Below are positions 23,353-34,235 of a stretch of DNA of 64,000 bases, one piece after another. Source of the stretch: JAHECE01 sp963780675 (GTDB lineage: Bacteria > Actinomycetota > Actinomycetes > Actinomycetales > JAHECE01); contig CAWACR010000001.1 of the NCBI GenBank assembly GCA_963780675.1, positions 1 through 64,000 on the forward strand, given 5' to 3'. The position numbers were made by a program, and so were the translations under genes. Each line of letters opens with the position of its first letter. Within the stretch, counting starts at the first letter, position 1. The notes beneath the pieces are model-generated. The model saw only the letters and a list, made by a program, of their open reading frames with translations, was not told the origin of the DNA and searched no databases.

Positions 23353-24939
23353 GTGATCCTGGGCGGCCGCTACGAGTTGACGAGACCCATCGGGCGCGGC
23401 GGCATGGGACAGGTGTGGGAGGGCCGCGACACGGTTCTCGCGCGCCGGGTGGCGGTGAAGACCGTGCACCTCGGGCCGTCCGCCGACCCCACGCTCGCCG
23501 ACCGCTTCCGTCGCGAGGCGGTCGCGACGGCGGCGCTCACCCACCCCGACATCGTCACCGTCCACGACGCCGGCTTCGACGAGGCCGGCCCCGAGGGGTC
23601 CACGGCCTTCCTGGTGATGGAGTTCGTCGCCGGCCCGGACCTCGCCCAGGTCCTGCGCGAACGCGGCGCCCTCCCCCTGGCCGAGGCCCTGCGGATCGGC
23701 GAGCACGTCGCCGCTGCGCTGGCCGCGGCCCACGCGATCGGCGTCGTCCACCGCGACGTCAAGCCCGCCAACGTGCTGCTCGACGGCGCCCGGGTGAAGG
23801 TCGTCGACTTCGGCATCGCGGCCCTCACGCAGTCGGCGGAGTCCACCCTCACCGCGCCCGGGACCACCCTCGGCACGGCCGAGTACATGTCGCCCGAGCA
23901 GGCCGCCGGCTCCCCCGTGACGCCGGCCGCCGACGTCTACTCCCTCGGCTGTCTCCTCGTCGCCCTGCTGACCGGAAGCCCGCCCTTCACCGGTGAGCAC
24001 CCGCTCGCGGTGCTGCGTCAGCACCTCGACGCCGTACCGCCGGCGCTCGCGGAGCGGCTCGCGGGTGCCCCCGCCGCGCTGGAACGGCTCGTCGGCACGA
24101 TGCTCGCGAAGGATCCGGCGGCCCGACCCGACGCGCAGGCCGTGCGCGACGCTCTGGCGCGCCTGCGTGGGGGCGGGCTCGCCGCGCCGGTCGTCGCCCC
24201 GGGAGCGTCCGACCGGCCGACGACGGCGCTCCCCGCCGCGGGCGGCACGCTCGCCATGCCGGTGGTCGGCGCGGGGGCGGCGGCAGCCGATGCGGCGGCG
24301 GTGGGGGCAGCCGGTGCCGCGGCGGCGCGCTCCACCTCCCCGAGCACCGCCCACGAACCGGCGACCCGCGCGAGCGATCTGGCGCCGTCGTCGACCTCGT
24401 CCGCCGGGACGGAGGCGTCGGACGACGCCGGGTGGAAGGCGCTGCCGATCATCGTCGGCGGGATCGCGGCGGTGGCGCTGCTCGCCGTCGGCCTCGGGAC
24501 GTTCTTCCGGCCGGACCCGGTCCCGCCGTCGGCGCCGGTGACCGCGGGGGTCACGACGGTGAGCCCGGCGTCGTCTCCCACCCCCACCCCGACCGCGACC
24601 CCGGCGCCCACGGTCGCGACGCCAGCCCCCGCGCCGGAGAGTGTTGACTCGGCGATGTCGACCCTGCTGGTCGCGATCGAGGCGCTGGACGCCGGCACGC
24701 GGGAGGCGGAGGCCGTCCGCACGGACCTCCTCGGCCGCTGGGAGTCCTTGGACGAGGCGCTCGACGACGGCCGCGACCGCCGGGTGCAGACCGAGATCCG
24801 GGACCTCTCCCGCAAGGTCGACGCGCTGGCCCGGGACGAGCGGATCCCGGCGTCGCAGGCCGTCGCGATCACCGCGGCGATCGACGCCGTCGCGACGGCG
24901 GTGGAGAGCGAGGCGAGCGCGCAGGACGGCGGCGACTGA
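23353..24939 (+). CDS. transmembrane serine/threonine protein kinase
   Basis: A 528-residue Hanks-type kinase. G-loop GRGGMGQVW (about 14-22), ATP-binding Lys36 in VAVKTV, catalytic HRDVKPANVLL (about 133-143), DFGIAAL and MSPEQAAG. A Pro/Ala-rich cytoplasmic linker follows (about 275-360), then one membrane helix (LPIIVGGIAAVALLAVGLGT, about 363-384). The extracytoplasmic part is about 140 residues: a Thr/Pro stretch and a charged helical region, without PASTA repeats. The lack of PASTA domains separates it from PknB; the sensed signal is unknown. The GTG at 23353 gives the normal VILGGRYEL start; the frame upstream is open but unrelated. Confidence 0.9.
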   Translation: MILGGRYELTRPIGRGGMGQVWEGRDTVLARRVAVKTVHLGPSADPTLADRFRREAVATAALTHPDIVTVHDAGFDEAGPEGSTAFLVMEFVAGPDLAQVLRERGALPLAEALRIGEHVAAALAAAHAIGVVHRDVKPANVLLDGARVKVVDFGIAALTQSAESTLTAPGTTLGTAEYMSPEQAAGSPVTPAADVYSLGCLLVALLTGSPPFTGEHPLAVLRQHLDAVPPALAERLAGAPAALERLVGTMLAKDPAARPDAQAVRDALARLRGGGLAAPVVAPGASDRPTTALPAAGGTLAMPVVGAGAAAADAAAVGAAGAAAARSTSPSTAHEPATRASDLAPSSTSSAGTEASDDAGWKALPIIVGGIAAVALLAVGLGTFFRPDPVPPSAPVTAGVTTVSPASSPTPTPTATPAPTVATPAPAPESVDSAMSTLLVAIEALDAGTREAEAVRTDLLGRWESLDEALDDGRDRRVQTEIRDLSRKVDALARDERIPASQAVAITAAIDAVATAVESEASAQDGGD

Positions 24940-25014
24940 CGTCTCGGGGTGAGCTGCTCCCGGTAGCCGAGGTTCGCAGACGCCGTCGACCCCTCCCGTG
25001 CCGGGGCCCGGCCT

Positions 25015-26157
25015 ATGCTCCGGGGCGTGGACGCGGTGAGCGTGGTTCAGATGGTGGCCGGGCTCGCACTGCTCGTCCTGGGCGGCGAGACCCTGGTCCG
25101 CGGCGCGTCCGGCCTGGCCTTCCGGATCGGCATGTCCTCGCTGGTGGTCGGCCTCACCGTCGTCGCCTTCGCCACCTCCGCACCGGAATTGGCCGTCACG
25201 CTCGACGCGGTCCTCAGCGGTGAGCCCGACCTCGCCGTCGGCAACGTGGTCGGCAGCAACATCGCCAATGTCCTGCTCGTCCTCGGTATCTCCGCCGTGC
25301 TCCTGCCCCTCGCCGTGAAGGCCCAGGTGGTGCGCATCGACCTGCCCGTCATGGTGGGCCTGTCCGTCCTCCTGCTCTTCCTCGCCCTCGACGGCACGAT
25401 CGGGGCCCTCGACGGCGCCGTCCTGCTCGCGGCGCTGGCGGGATACGTGACCCTTGCCGTGCTCCTCGGCCGGCGCGCCGGAAGCGGCACCCCGCCCGAC
25501 GACGGCGCCTCTGCCGAGGGGGCTGACCCGCCCACCCGGTCGGACCCCGCGCCGTCGTCGGCCCCCGGCTCGACCCTGCGGAACGTCGTCCTGGTGGCGA
25601 TCGGGGTGGTGATGCTCGTGGTGGGGGCGAACCTGCTGGTCGACGGCGCGGTGCGGATCGCGACGGAGCTCGGGGTCAGCAACCTGGTCATCGGCCTCAC
25701 CGTGGTGGCGATCGGCACGTCGATGCCGGAGTTGGCCACGTCGGTCGTGGCCGCGCGACGGGGCGAGCGGGACCTGGCTGTCGGCAACGTGGTGGGCAGC
25801 AACATCTTCAACATCGGGCTCGTGCTGGGCGTGCCCGCCGTGCTCGGCGCGGCGGGGGTTCCCGTGCCCGAGGCCGCGATCGCGCTCGACATCCCGCTGA
25901 TGATCGCCGCCTCGTTCGCCCTGCTCCCGGTGGCGTTCACCGGCCTCGTCGTGGCGCGATGGGAGGGCGGCCTGTTCCTCGGCCTCTACCTGGCCTACAC
26001 GACGTTCGTGCTGCTCGCCGCGACCGAGCACGATGCGCTCGAGGGCTTCACCGCGGCCATGGTCACCTTCGTGCTGCCGCTCGTCGCCGTGACCCTCGTG
26101 GTCCTCACCCTCTACGAGGTGCGCCGACGGCGCAGCGCCGGGCAGCCCCTGCTCTGA
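25015..26157 (+). CDS. calcium/sodium antiporter, CaCA family
   Basis: A 380-residue exchanger with ten or so helices in two inverted halves. Each half carries the alpha-repeat signature of Ca2+/cation antiporters: FATSAPELAV then GNVVGSNIANVLLVLG in the first, IGTSMPELATS then GNVVGSNIFNIGLVLG in the second. The two acidic Glu of SAPEL/SMPEL bind Ca2+. A hydrophilic loop (about 160-185, GTPPDDGASAEGADPP) links the halves. It is of the YrbG/K+-dependent exchanger type and would remove Ca2+ using Na+ or H+. The start is ATG 25015; a GTG at 25027 is an alternative. Confidence 0.9.
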   Translation: MLRGVDAVSVVQMVAGLALLVLGGETLVRGASGLAFRIGMSSLVVGLTVVAFATSAPELAVTLDAVLSGEPDLAVGNVVGSNIANVLLVLGISAVLLPLAVKAQVVRIDLPVMVGLSVLLLFLALDGTIGALDGAVLLAALAGYVTLAVLLGRRAGSGTPPDDGASAEGADPPTRSDPAPSSAPGSTLRNVVLVAIGVVMLVVGANLLVDGAVRIATELGVSNLVIGLTVVAIGTSMPELATSVVAARRGERDLAVGNVVGSNIFNIGLVLGVPAVLGAAGVPVPEAAIALDIPLMIAASFALLPVAFTGLVVARWEGGLFLGLYLAYTTFVLLAATEHDALEGFTAAMVTFVLPLVAVTLVVLTLYEVRRRRSAGQPLL

Positions 26158-26187
26158 CCACCGCACTGACCACCGCACTGACCACCA
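26154..26187. repeat. 12-bp tandem repeat after the antiporter stop
   Basis: CTGACCACCGCA repeats at 26154-26165 and 26166-26177, with a partial third copy to 26187. The stop codon of the antiporter lies in the first unit, so slippage cannot alter the protein. It was probably formed by replication slippage. No hairpin forms. Confidence 0.6.
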
Positions 26188-26225
26188 AGCCCGGCCGGTC
26201 GACGCCCCGAACTAGGCTGTCGGGC

Positions 26226-27519
26226 ATGGACTGCGACGTCGCCGTCATCGGCGCGGGCCTCGCCGGCCTCGAGTGCGCCCGCTCCCTCCACGATCGCGGC
26301 TTCGTCGTCCGAGTCCTCGAGGCGAGCGACGCCGTCGGCGGCCGAATCCGCTCGGACCACGTCGACGGCTTCACCCTCGACCGCGGTTTCCAGCTCCTCA
26401 ACCCCGCGTACCCGGCGGTCCGCGAGCGCATCGATGTCGCCGCCCTGGAACTGCAGCCGTTCTTTCCCGGGGTTGCCGTCCGGCGGCCGGGCGGGCACCG
26501 GGGGCAAGCACCCCGGCGCCGCCGAGCGCCTCGTCCTCCTCGCCGACCCCCGCCGAGCCCCCCGCCACCTCCTCGCCACCCTGCGTAGCGGCTACGTGAG
26601 CCCGGTCGAACTGCTCGCGCTCGCCCGCTGGGCCGCCCCCGCGCTCGGCCCGGTCCGGCGCCTCCTCGCCCGTCCGGACGTCCCGCTCGCCGAGTCCTTC
26701 GTCGACACCCACGTCGAGGGCCACCTGCGCCGCGAGGTCCTCGAACCCTTCCTCGCGGGTGTCCTCGCGACCGACGACGACGCCACCTCCGCCGCGTTCG
26801 TCCGCCTCCTCGTGCGGATGTTCCTCCTCGGCACCCCCGGCGTCCCGGCCGCGGGCATGGCCGCGCTCCCGCAGCAGGTCGCCGCCCACCTGCCGAGCGG
26901 CGTGGTCACGCTCGGGGCCCGCGTCGAGACGATCGAGACCGCCGACGACGGCGCCCGCCTCGTCCACGTCGCCGGCACCACGGTCACAGCCCGGGCCGTG
27001 GTGGTCGCGACCGACCCACCCACGGCCGAGCGCCTCGCCGGCGTCACCGCCCCGCCGATGAAGGGCCTGGTCACGTCGTGGTTCGCCGCCGATGCGGCCC
27101 CCACCTCCGGCGCGGTCGGCGACCTCCCGGTCCTCTACGTCGACGGCCGGCGCCACGGCCCCGTGGTCAACGCCGCCGTGATGAGCGCCGCCGCGCCGTC
27201 GTACGCCCCGGCGGGCCGCCACCTGATCCAGGCGACCTGCCTGCTCCCCGCGACCGGGCCCGCCCCGGACGAGGCGGCGATCCGCCGCCAGACCGGGGAG
27301 ATGGTCGGCTGCCCGAGCGACGACTGGCACCTTCTCGCCCGGCACGAGATCCCGCAGGCGCTGCCCGCCCAGCCCGCGCCGCTGGTCACGCAGCAGCCCG
27401 TGGACCTCGGCGACGGCCTCTTCGTCTGCGGCGACCACCGCGACACGGCGTCGATCCAGGGCGCGCTGGTCTCGGGCCGCCGCACCGCGCGCGCGGTGAC
27501 CCGCTGGCTGAGTCCGTGA
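26226..27519 (+). CDS. FAD-dependent amine oxidase/phytoene-desaturase-like enzyme, one frame change
   Basis: An approximately 431-residue flavoprotein, first gene of a coupled trio with two glycosyltransferases. The start MDCDVAVIGAGLAGLECARS is a clear Rossmann FAD-binding GxGxxG, followed by VLEASDAVGGRIRS as in phytoene desaturases and protoporphyrinogen oxidases. The C-terminal end has LFVCGDHRDTASIQGALVSG, the second FAD motif. The frame changes by +1 near 26485-26500 (between GVAVRR and ADPRRAP), within a G-rich run, so the gene looks split. Everything on both sides is conserved, which favours a sequence error. The substrate is unknown; a polyene or other lipid would fit the neighbours. 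Confidence 0.78.
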
Positions 27520-29497
27520 GCGACGGGACGTCGTCCGCCCTGACCGCCGCCCTCGACGCGGTCCGAAGCGCGCCCACGCTCCTGGAGGGCATGCGCCGCG
27601 CCGTCGACCTCGCTGTCGCTGCACGCGCGGACGACGATGGCGCCCGCGCGGTCACCCTGCTCGCCGCGGCCGCCGCCGATCCCGGCGACCACCTCACCGC
27701 GATCGCCGCCGTCCACGCCCTCGCCGCCGTCCCGCACCCGGCGGCCGACGGCGTCCTCACCGACCTCCTCGCCCCGACGGCGACCCCGTTCCTCCGCGAG
27801 CACGCCGCCTGGGCGTTCGGGGCGCGCCGCCCGCACGTCGCGGCGCTGCCGGCCCTGCGGCGGATCGCGGCCTCCGGCGGCTTCCCCGGCATGCTCGCCG
27901 CGCGCACGCTCGAGGCGTGGGGCGAGCCCGACGTGGCGGACCGCACCCCCGCGCAAGGCGAGCCGGACGCCCGCCCGGGGGCGCCGTCGTCGTCGGCCGA
28001 TCCCCCTGCGCACGGCACCGCCACCGCGGGGCTGACGGTCGCGCAGCTGTTTCTCCATGCGGACCTCGACCGCGACCTCACCCACGCCGGCCAGGGCGAC
28101 AACGGCGGGATCGCGACGCTGCTCGTGCACCTCGGCGACGCGTTGGTGGCGAGCGGGCCGGTTACGCGGGTGCTGACGATCTCGCGCGGCCGGGCGAGCG
28201 AGGCGGAGGCGTCGCTCGCCGCCCTGGGCGAACCCGGCCACCACTTCCCGGTGGTCCCGTTCACCGGGGCGCCCGTGCACGCCGCGGACGCGTGGCCGCG
28301 CTGGGCCGAGGCGAGGCGGGGGCTCCGCCGGGTCCTGGGCGCGGCCGGTCGCGTGGACGTGCTCCACCTGCGGATGGCCGACGTCGGCTCGATGGTCGCC
28401 GCCGACGTCGCGCGGGACCTCGGCATCCCGGTGGTGTTCACGGTCGCGCCCGACCCGCACGCGCTCATCGCCGCACGCGACGCCGCCGGCACCCTCACGC
28501 GCGCGACCTTCGGCCCCGCCGACGTCGCCGAGCACCTGTGGTTCCGCCACGACCTCGTCGCCCGGCTGGCCGCGCAGGCCGCACACGTCGTGCTGTTCCC
28601 CCGACCGGAGGTCGAGCGGGACGCGCGCGACCTCCTCGGGCTCGACGTCGCCGCCCACCCCGAGCGGTACTCGGTGGTCGCGGAGGGGATCGACCTCGCC
28701 GGGGTCGACCGGGCGCGCGCCGAGGTCGACGGACCGGACCCCCTCAGGCCGACGCCCGCGAGCGCACCGACCGCCCGAGCGCTGGCCGATCTCGACGCGC
28801 TCCTGCGCACGCTCCCGCCCGAGCGGCACGGCCTCCCGCTCGCGATCACGGTGGGCCGGCTGCACCGGGTCAAGGGGATAGCGGCGCTGGTGGAGGCGTG
28901 GGCGGGGGACGCCGCGCTCCGCTACCGCTGCAACCTGCTCGTCGTCGGCGGCGACCTCGAGGACCCCACCGACGACGAGCAGGAGCAACTGGGTCGGATC
29001 GACGCCGTCGTCGCGCGCACCGAAGGGCCCACACGCGGTCTCCTCCTCGCCGGGCACCGGACGAACGGGACGGTCGCCGGGTGGCTCGCCGCGGCGCGGT
29101 GTGGTCGGCCCGGGCTCGCCGCGCCCGCCGGAGCGTATGTGTGCGCGAGCCTCAAGGAGGAGTTCGGCATCGCGCTGCTGGAGGCGATGGCCGCCGGGCT
29201 CGTGGTGGTCGCGCCGGCGGCGGGCGGCCCGCCGACGTACGTCGAGGACGGCGTCACCGGGGTGCTTGTGGACACGTCCGACGGCGCGGCGCTGGCCCGA
29301 GCGGTCCACGCGGCGCTGGCCCTGGCCGCCGCCCCCGACGCCGGCGAGCGTGCCGATCGCGCCCACGCCATGGTCCGGGCCCGGTTCAGCATCCAGGCGA
29401 TGGCCGGGGCCCTCGCCGCGATCTACGCGCACGTCGCCGCCGCCAACGGCCTCGGAACACCCGCCGACCCGGACACCTCCCCGAAGGGGCCGCCGTC

Positions 29498-29501
<4 letters not shown>
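27516..29501 (+). CDS. HEAT-like repeat domain fused to GT4 glycosyltransferase
   Basis: A 661-residue fusion. Residues 1-140 are helical repeats rich in Ala and Leu (HEAT-like: LTAIAAVHALAAVPHPAADG, FLREHAAWAFGARRPHV). A Pro/Ser linker (about 145-170) leads to a GT-B enzyme. That begins LFLHADLDRDLTHAGQGDNGG, close to the sucrose-synthase/sucrose-phosphate-synthase entrance loop, and ends with the EX7E motif EFGIALLEAMAAG followed by GGPPTYVEDGVTG. The GTG start at 27516 overlaps the previous stop (GTGA), and its own stop overlaps the next start in the same way. It would transfer a sugar from a nucleotide donor; the acceptor is unknown. The HEAT part probably binds a partner protein. Confidence 0.82.
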
Positions 29502-30817
<1,316 letters not shown>

Positions 30818-31066
30818 GCGGCTCGAGCGGGGCCCGACCCGCTCGCGCCCCGCGTACGCGGAACTGGGGTGGCGGTCGAGCCCCAAGCTCCCGAGACGCG
30901 AGGTCCTCAACGCCCTCGACGAGTTCGCCGCCCGAGCCGGTCGACGCGGGCGGGGAGCCTGACGCCCGCCGACGTCCGGGGCGCGACCCCCGTCCCCGCG
31001 AGCCGGACCTCCCCGCTGTGGACTGGCCTCGGTGTCGTGTCGGTGCCGAGCACTAGGGTCCCCCGC

Positions 31067-31822
31067 ATGGACTGGCTCCGGGGTGTAGTCACTGCTTTAC
31101 GCGCACGTCTGACGCGCCGTCGTCGGCTGCCTGTCCCTCCCGGCCAGCTCCGGTCGGTGGAGGAGGTCGTCGCGCGCCTGCAGGGGATCGACCGCTCGCT
31201 CGCCCCCGACGACGGCGTCCGCGCCTTCAACCAGATGTATCTGCAGGTCACGGAGCTGGTCCGCGACCGCATCGCTGAGGGCTTCTTCTATGACGCCACG
31301 TTCCTCGCGCGCCTGGACGCGGTGTTCGCCGGCCTGTACCTCGAGCAGGTGACGGCGCCGTCGGCCAGGGTCGCCAAGGCGTGGGCGCCGCTCTTCGAGG
31401 GTCGGGGCGCCCCGTGCGTGCCGATCCAGTTTGCCCTCGCCGGCATGAACGCCCACATCAACAACGACCTGCCGATTGCCCTGGTGCGCACGTGCCGCCA
31501 GCTCGGGCTCGCGCCGTCGAGCCCCGGCGTCAGGGCCGACTACGACGCCGTCACGGGCCTGCTCGCCGACGTCCAGGAAGAGGTGAGGCAGGCCTTCCTC
31601 GACGGCGTCGCGCTGGAGGTCGACCGCGCGCTCGCGCCGGTGGTCACCATGGTGGGGAACTGGAGCATCGCGAAGGCGCGGGAGGCCGCATGGGTGACCG
31701 CCGGCCTCCTGTGGGAGATCGACGGCGTGGAGCCGCTCACCTCCGAGTACCTCGCCACGCTCGGCCGCTCCGTGGGGATGGCGGGACGGTTGCTGCTCAC
31801 CCCGGTCAGGCAGCCCGCCTGA
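31067..31822 (+). CDS. DUF5995 family protein
   Basis: A 251-residue protein of a family without known function. It starts MDWLRGVVTALRARL and contains PDDGVRAFNQMYLQVTE, then FLARLDAVFAGLYLE and FALAGMNAHINNDLPIAL, wording typical of DUF5995. The conserved NAHINNDL and Asp/His residues could form a metal or hydrolase site, but that is inference. It is mostly alpha-helical with no membrane segment or signal peptide. It stands alone between the glycosyltransferase operon and a hairpin; the ATG at 31067 has no strong ribosome binding site. Confidence 0.85.
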   Translation: MDWLRGVVTALRARLTRRRRLPVPPGQLRSVEEVVARLQGIDRSLAPDDGVRAFNQMYLQVTELVRDRIAEGFFYDATFLARLDAVFAGLYLEQVTAPSARVAKAWAPLFEGRGAPCVPIQFALAGMNAHINNDLPIALVRTCRQLGLAPSSPGVRADYDAVTGLLADVQEEVRQAFLDGVALEVDRALAPVVTMVGNWSIAKAREAAWVTAGLLWEIDGVEPLTSEYLATLGRSVGMAGRLLLTPVRQPA

Positions 31823-31862
31823 GCGACGGTGACCGTCATCCGCTGACCGGCGCGTGATCACT

Positions 31863-31910
31863 TCTGCGTTCCGGGGCGAGCGGGCCGCCGACGACACCCC
31901 GCAACGCAGA
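31863..31910. repeat. intergenic inverted repeat
   Basis: TCTGCGTT (31863-31870) pairs with AACGCAGA (31903-31910), and inside them GGGG pairs with CCCC. The element lies between the DUF5995 gene and the Pro/Thr lipoprotein, 41 nt after the former's stop. It may be a terminator or a member of the palindrome group noted elsewhere. Confidence 0.5.
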
Positions 31911-31962
31911 TCTCGAGCGGGGTGCGGGATCATGGGGGCCGCCGAGCGAACGAGAGGCCGCC

Positions 31963-32658
31963 ATGAACCCGAACCGTCCCGCCGCACCCGAGCCGCGCCG
32001 TCGTCGGCTTGCCCTTGCCGCCTTCACCCTCGGCGTCGCCGGCCTGCTCCTGGCCGGCTGCGGCGACGGATCCGTCACGCTCCCGACGGCGCTCCCCACG
32101 GCGCTCCCGACTGTCGAGCTGCCGACGGCGCTCCCCACGGTCACGTTGCCGACCGTCGACGTGCCGACGATCGCCCCGTCCGCGGACCTCCCGACGATCG
32201 ACGTACCGGACCTCCCCACGATCGAGCCCACGCTCCCGACCGAGGAACCGAGCGTCGAGCCGCCCACGGAGCCGACGACGGCGCCCGAGCCGGAGCCGGA
32301 GCCGACCCAGACCGAGGCGCCGGCCGTCCCCACGGAGACCACCGCGGTCACCGAGACCCCCTCGGGGGTCGCGAGCGCGACCCCCACGGAGACGCCGGCC
32401 CCGCCGTCGAGCCCCGCCACCGCGGTCGCCGCGCCGAGCCCGTCGGCCACCGCCGAGGCGACCGACGAGGGCGGGACGTCGTGGCTGCTCTGGGTGCTGC
32501 TGTTCGTGGTGGGCATCGGCGGCGGGCTGGCCTACGTCCTCGTGCGCCGTCGTCGGGTCGCCCAGGCCGAGGCTGCCGAGGGCATGCCCGACACCGGCTC
32601 GACCGACGGCAGTCCGACCGACGGCGAAACTCCGCCGTCCGGAACCCCCCAGCCCTGA
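31963..32658 (+). CDS. Pro/Thr-repeat surface lipoprotein with C-terminal membrane helix
   Basis: A 231-residue, low-complexity exported protein. An Arg-rich N-terminus and hydrophobic core end in the lipobox LLLAGC (Cys about 27). Then come repeats of LPT with one or two variable residues (LPTALPTVELPTALPTVTLP), and a Pro/Thr/Glu/Ala-rich stalk to about 165. A membrane helix (SWLLWVLLFVVGIGGGLAYVLV, about 170-191) and a short charged tail follow. Having both a lipid anchor and a C-terminal helix means both ends may be fixed in the same membrane with an extended loop outside. No enzyme domain is visible. The antisense frame over the same DNA is a composition shadow. Confidence 0.7.
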   Translation: MNPNRPAAPEPRRRRLALAAFTLGVAGLLLAGCGDGSVTLPTALPTALPTVELPTALPTVTLPTVDVPTIAPSADLPTIDVPDLPTIEPTLPTEEPSVEPPTEPTTAPEPEPEPTQTEAPAVPTETTAVTETPSGVASATPTETPAPPSSPATAVAAPSPSATAEATDEGGTSWLLWVLLFVVGIGGGLAYVLVRRRRVAQAEAAEGMPDTGSTDGSPTDGETPPSGTPQP

Positions 32659-32689
32659 CCCCAGCCTCCGCTCTCGCGGAACCCCCGTC

Positions 32690-32749
32690 GCCGAACGCGG
32701 GGTTGTCCGTCTCATTCGGGCCGATGAGACGGATAACCCCGCGTTCGGC
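32690..32749. repeat. long palindrome, GCCGAACGCGGGGTT family, copy 1
   Basis: Outer arms CGAACGCGGGGTT (32692-32704) and AACCCCGCGTTCG (32735-32747) enclose a second perfect stem, CCGTCTCAT (32707-32715) and ATGAGACGG (32724-32732). The outer arm recurs at 37285 and 42971 with different inner stems. It lies 32 nt after the lipoprotein stop and just before the antiporter, so it may also act as a terminator. Confidence 0.8.
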
Positions 32750-32772
32750 GAGAGGGCCGGGGCAGGAGCGAG

Positions 32773-34059
32773 TTGAATGACCGCGTGACCGGTGCAGCAG
32801 TCGTCTTCGCGGTCCTGGTGCTGGCCTTCGCGGCGTCCGCCCGCGGCCTCTCCCGCGTGTACGTCAGCGCCCCGATCGCGTTCGTGCTCGCCGGGGGCGT
32901 GATCTCCGCAGTCAACGGCCTGCCGCCCGTCTCCGCCACCGAGCCGCTGAAGGCCGTCGCGGAGATCACGCTCGCGCTCATCCTCTTCCACGACGCGGCG
33001 CAGGTGCGGCCGCGTCAGATCGGCGCGGAGCGCGGACTCGTCACGCGGCTCCTGCTGATCGGCCTGCCGTTGTCGATCGTGGCGGGCTTCCTCGGCGCGC
33101 GGGCGCTGTTCCCCGAGATGCCCGTCATGGTCGCGCTGCTCCTCGCGGCGGCACTCGCCCCGACCGACGCCGGTCTGGGGGCCGCGACGGTGCTCAACCC
33201 CGTCGTCCCCGTCCGCATCCGGCGGGTCCTCAACGTGGAGAGCGGCCTCAACGACGGTCTGGCCACCCCGATCGTCCTCTTCACGATCGCGGCGGTCGCC
33301 GGCGAGGAGGGGCTCCGCCCGGTGACGAGCGCTGCGGAGGCGCTGCTCGAGCTCTCCCTGGGCACCGTGGTGGGGATCGGCGTCGGAGCGCTCGGCGGGC
33401 TCCTCCTCGGCTGGTCCCGCCGCCGGGACCTGAGTTCCCGACACACCCGGACGATCGGCGTCCTCGTCCTGCCGATCCTGGCGTTCTCGCTGGCGGAGGT
33501 GATCGGGGGCAACACCTTCGTCGCGGCGTTCGTCGCGGGGACCGCCTTCGCCGGCGCCGCCCGGTGGGCCGACGACGAGGAGTCCGCCCTCGACCTGACG
33601 GAGATGCTCTCCGAGCCCCTCGGCTTCGCGGTGTGGCTCGTCTTCGGGCTCGCCGCCCTCCCGCTGATGTGGTCAACCGTCGGGTGGCGCGAGGTGGTCT
33701 TCGCCGTCCTGGCGCTGACGGCCTTCCGGATGCTGCCGGTCGCAGCGGCGCTCCTCGGCACGGGCCTGCGGGGCCGGACGGTCGCCTTCGTCGGCTGGTT
33801 CGGGCCTCGGGGACTGGCCTCGGTCGTGTTCGGGCTGATCGCCGTCGAGACCCTCGAGGTCGACGACGACCTCCGCCGCGCGGTCGCGGCGATCGCCCTC
33901 ACGGTCGTGTTCAGCGTCCTCGCGCACGGCCTGACCGCCGACGTGCTCGCCGCCCGCTACGGCGCGTGGGTCGAGCGGACGCACCCGGCGGCGGAGACCG
34001 CCACGTCCTCCGAGCCTCGCGCCCGACGTTCGGTCCTGGGACGCCGCACCGGCGCCTGA
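32773..34059 (+). CDS. sodium/proton (or potassium/proton) antiporter, CPA1 family
   Basis: A 428-residue membrane protein with about twelve helices that exchanges monovalent cations for protons. Helix 5/6 carries LAPTDAGLGAATVLN, equivalent to the functional Asp motif of NhaP/NHE proteins, followed by VPVRIRRVLNVESGLNDGLA, the CPA1 signature with the second essential Asp. GWFGPRGLASVVFGL marks helix 10/11. A short basic tail follows. The TTG start at 32773 has AGGAG at 4 nt; the GTG at 32785 is the other option. Neighbours are also ion-related membrane proteins. Confidence 0.88.
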   Translation: MNDRVTGAAVVFAVLVLAFAASARGLSRVYVSAPIAFVLAGGVISAVNGLPPVSATEPLKAVAEITLALILFHDAAQVRPRQIGAERGLVTRLLLIGLPLSIVAGFLGARALFPEMPVMVALLLAAALAPTDAGLGAATVLNPVVPVRIRRVLNVESGLNDGLATPIVLFTIAAVAGEEGLRPVTSAAEALLELSLGTVVGIGVGALGGLLLGWSRRRDLSSRHTRTIGVLVLPILAFSLAEVIGGNTFVAAFVAGTAFAGAARWADDEESALDLTEMLSEPLGFAVWLVFGLAALPLMWSTVGWREVVFAVLALTAFRMLPVAAALLGTGLRGRTVAFVGWFGPRGLASVVFGLIAVETLEVDDDLRRAVAAIALTVVFSVLAHGLTADVLAARYGAWVERTHPAAETATSSEPRARRSVLGRRTGA

Positions 34060-34235
34060 GTTCGCCCCCGCCAGAGTCGGCCCCCACCTGCGCCCCCCGA
34101 GAGGCCGCCGCCGCACCCCAGCTCGCGCTGACGTACCGCGACCCGGATACCGTGTGGGCCCAGGCGCGTGGGACCGGCACCGGCCGGCCCCCACCCGTCG
34201 ACCCACCAGGTCCGAGGATCGTGAGGAGACCGCGC

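Noticed and set aside
21226..26178. Long minus-strand frame across the hydrolase, kinase and antiporter genes
   Set aside because: It crosses three well-supported genes in other frames and its translation is repetitive Arg/Gly/Asp sequence without homology features.
31836..32516. Minus-strand 226-residue frame rich in Gly/Ser/Val opposite the Pro/Thr lipoprotein
   Set aside because: Antisense of PT-rich codons always reads as G/S/V-rich protein. No ribosome binding site or domain; the plus-strand gene has a lipobox and membrane helix.
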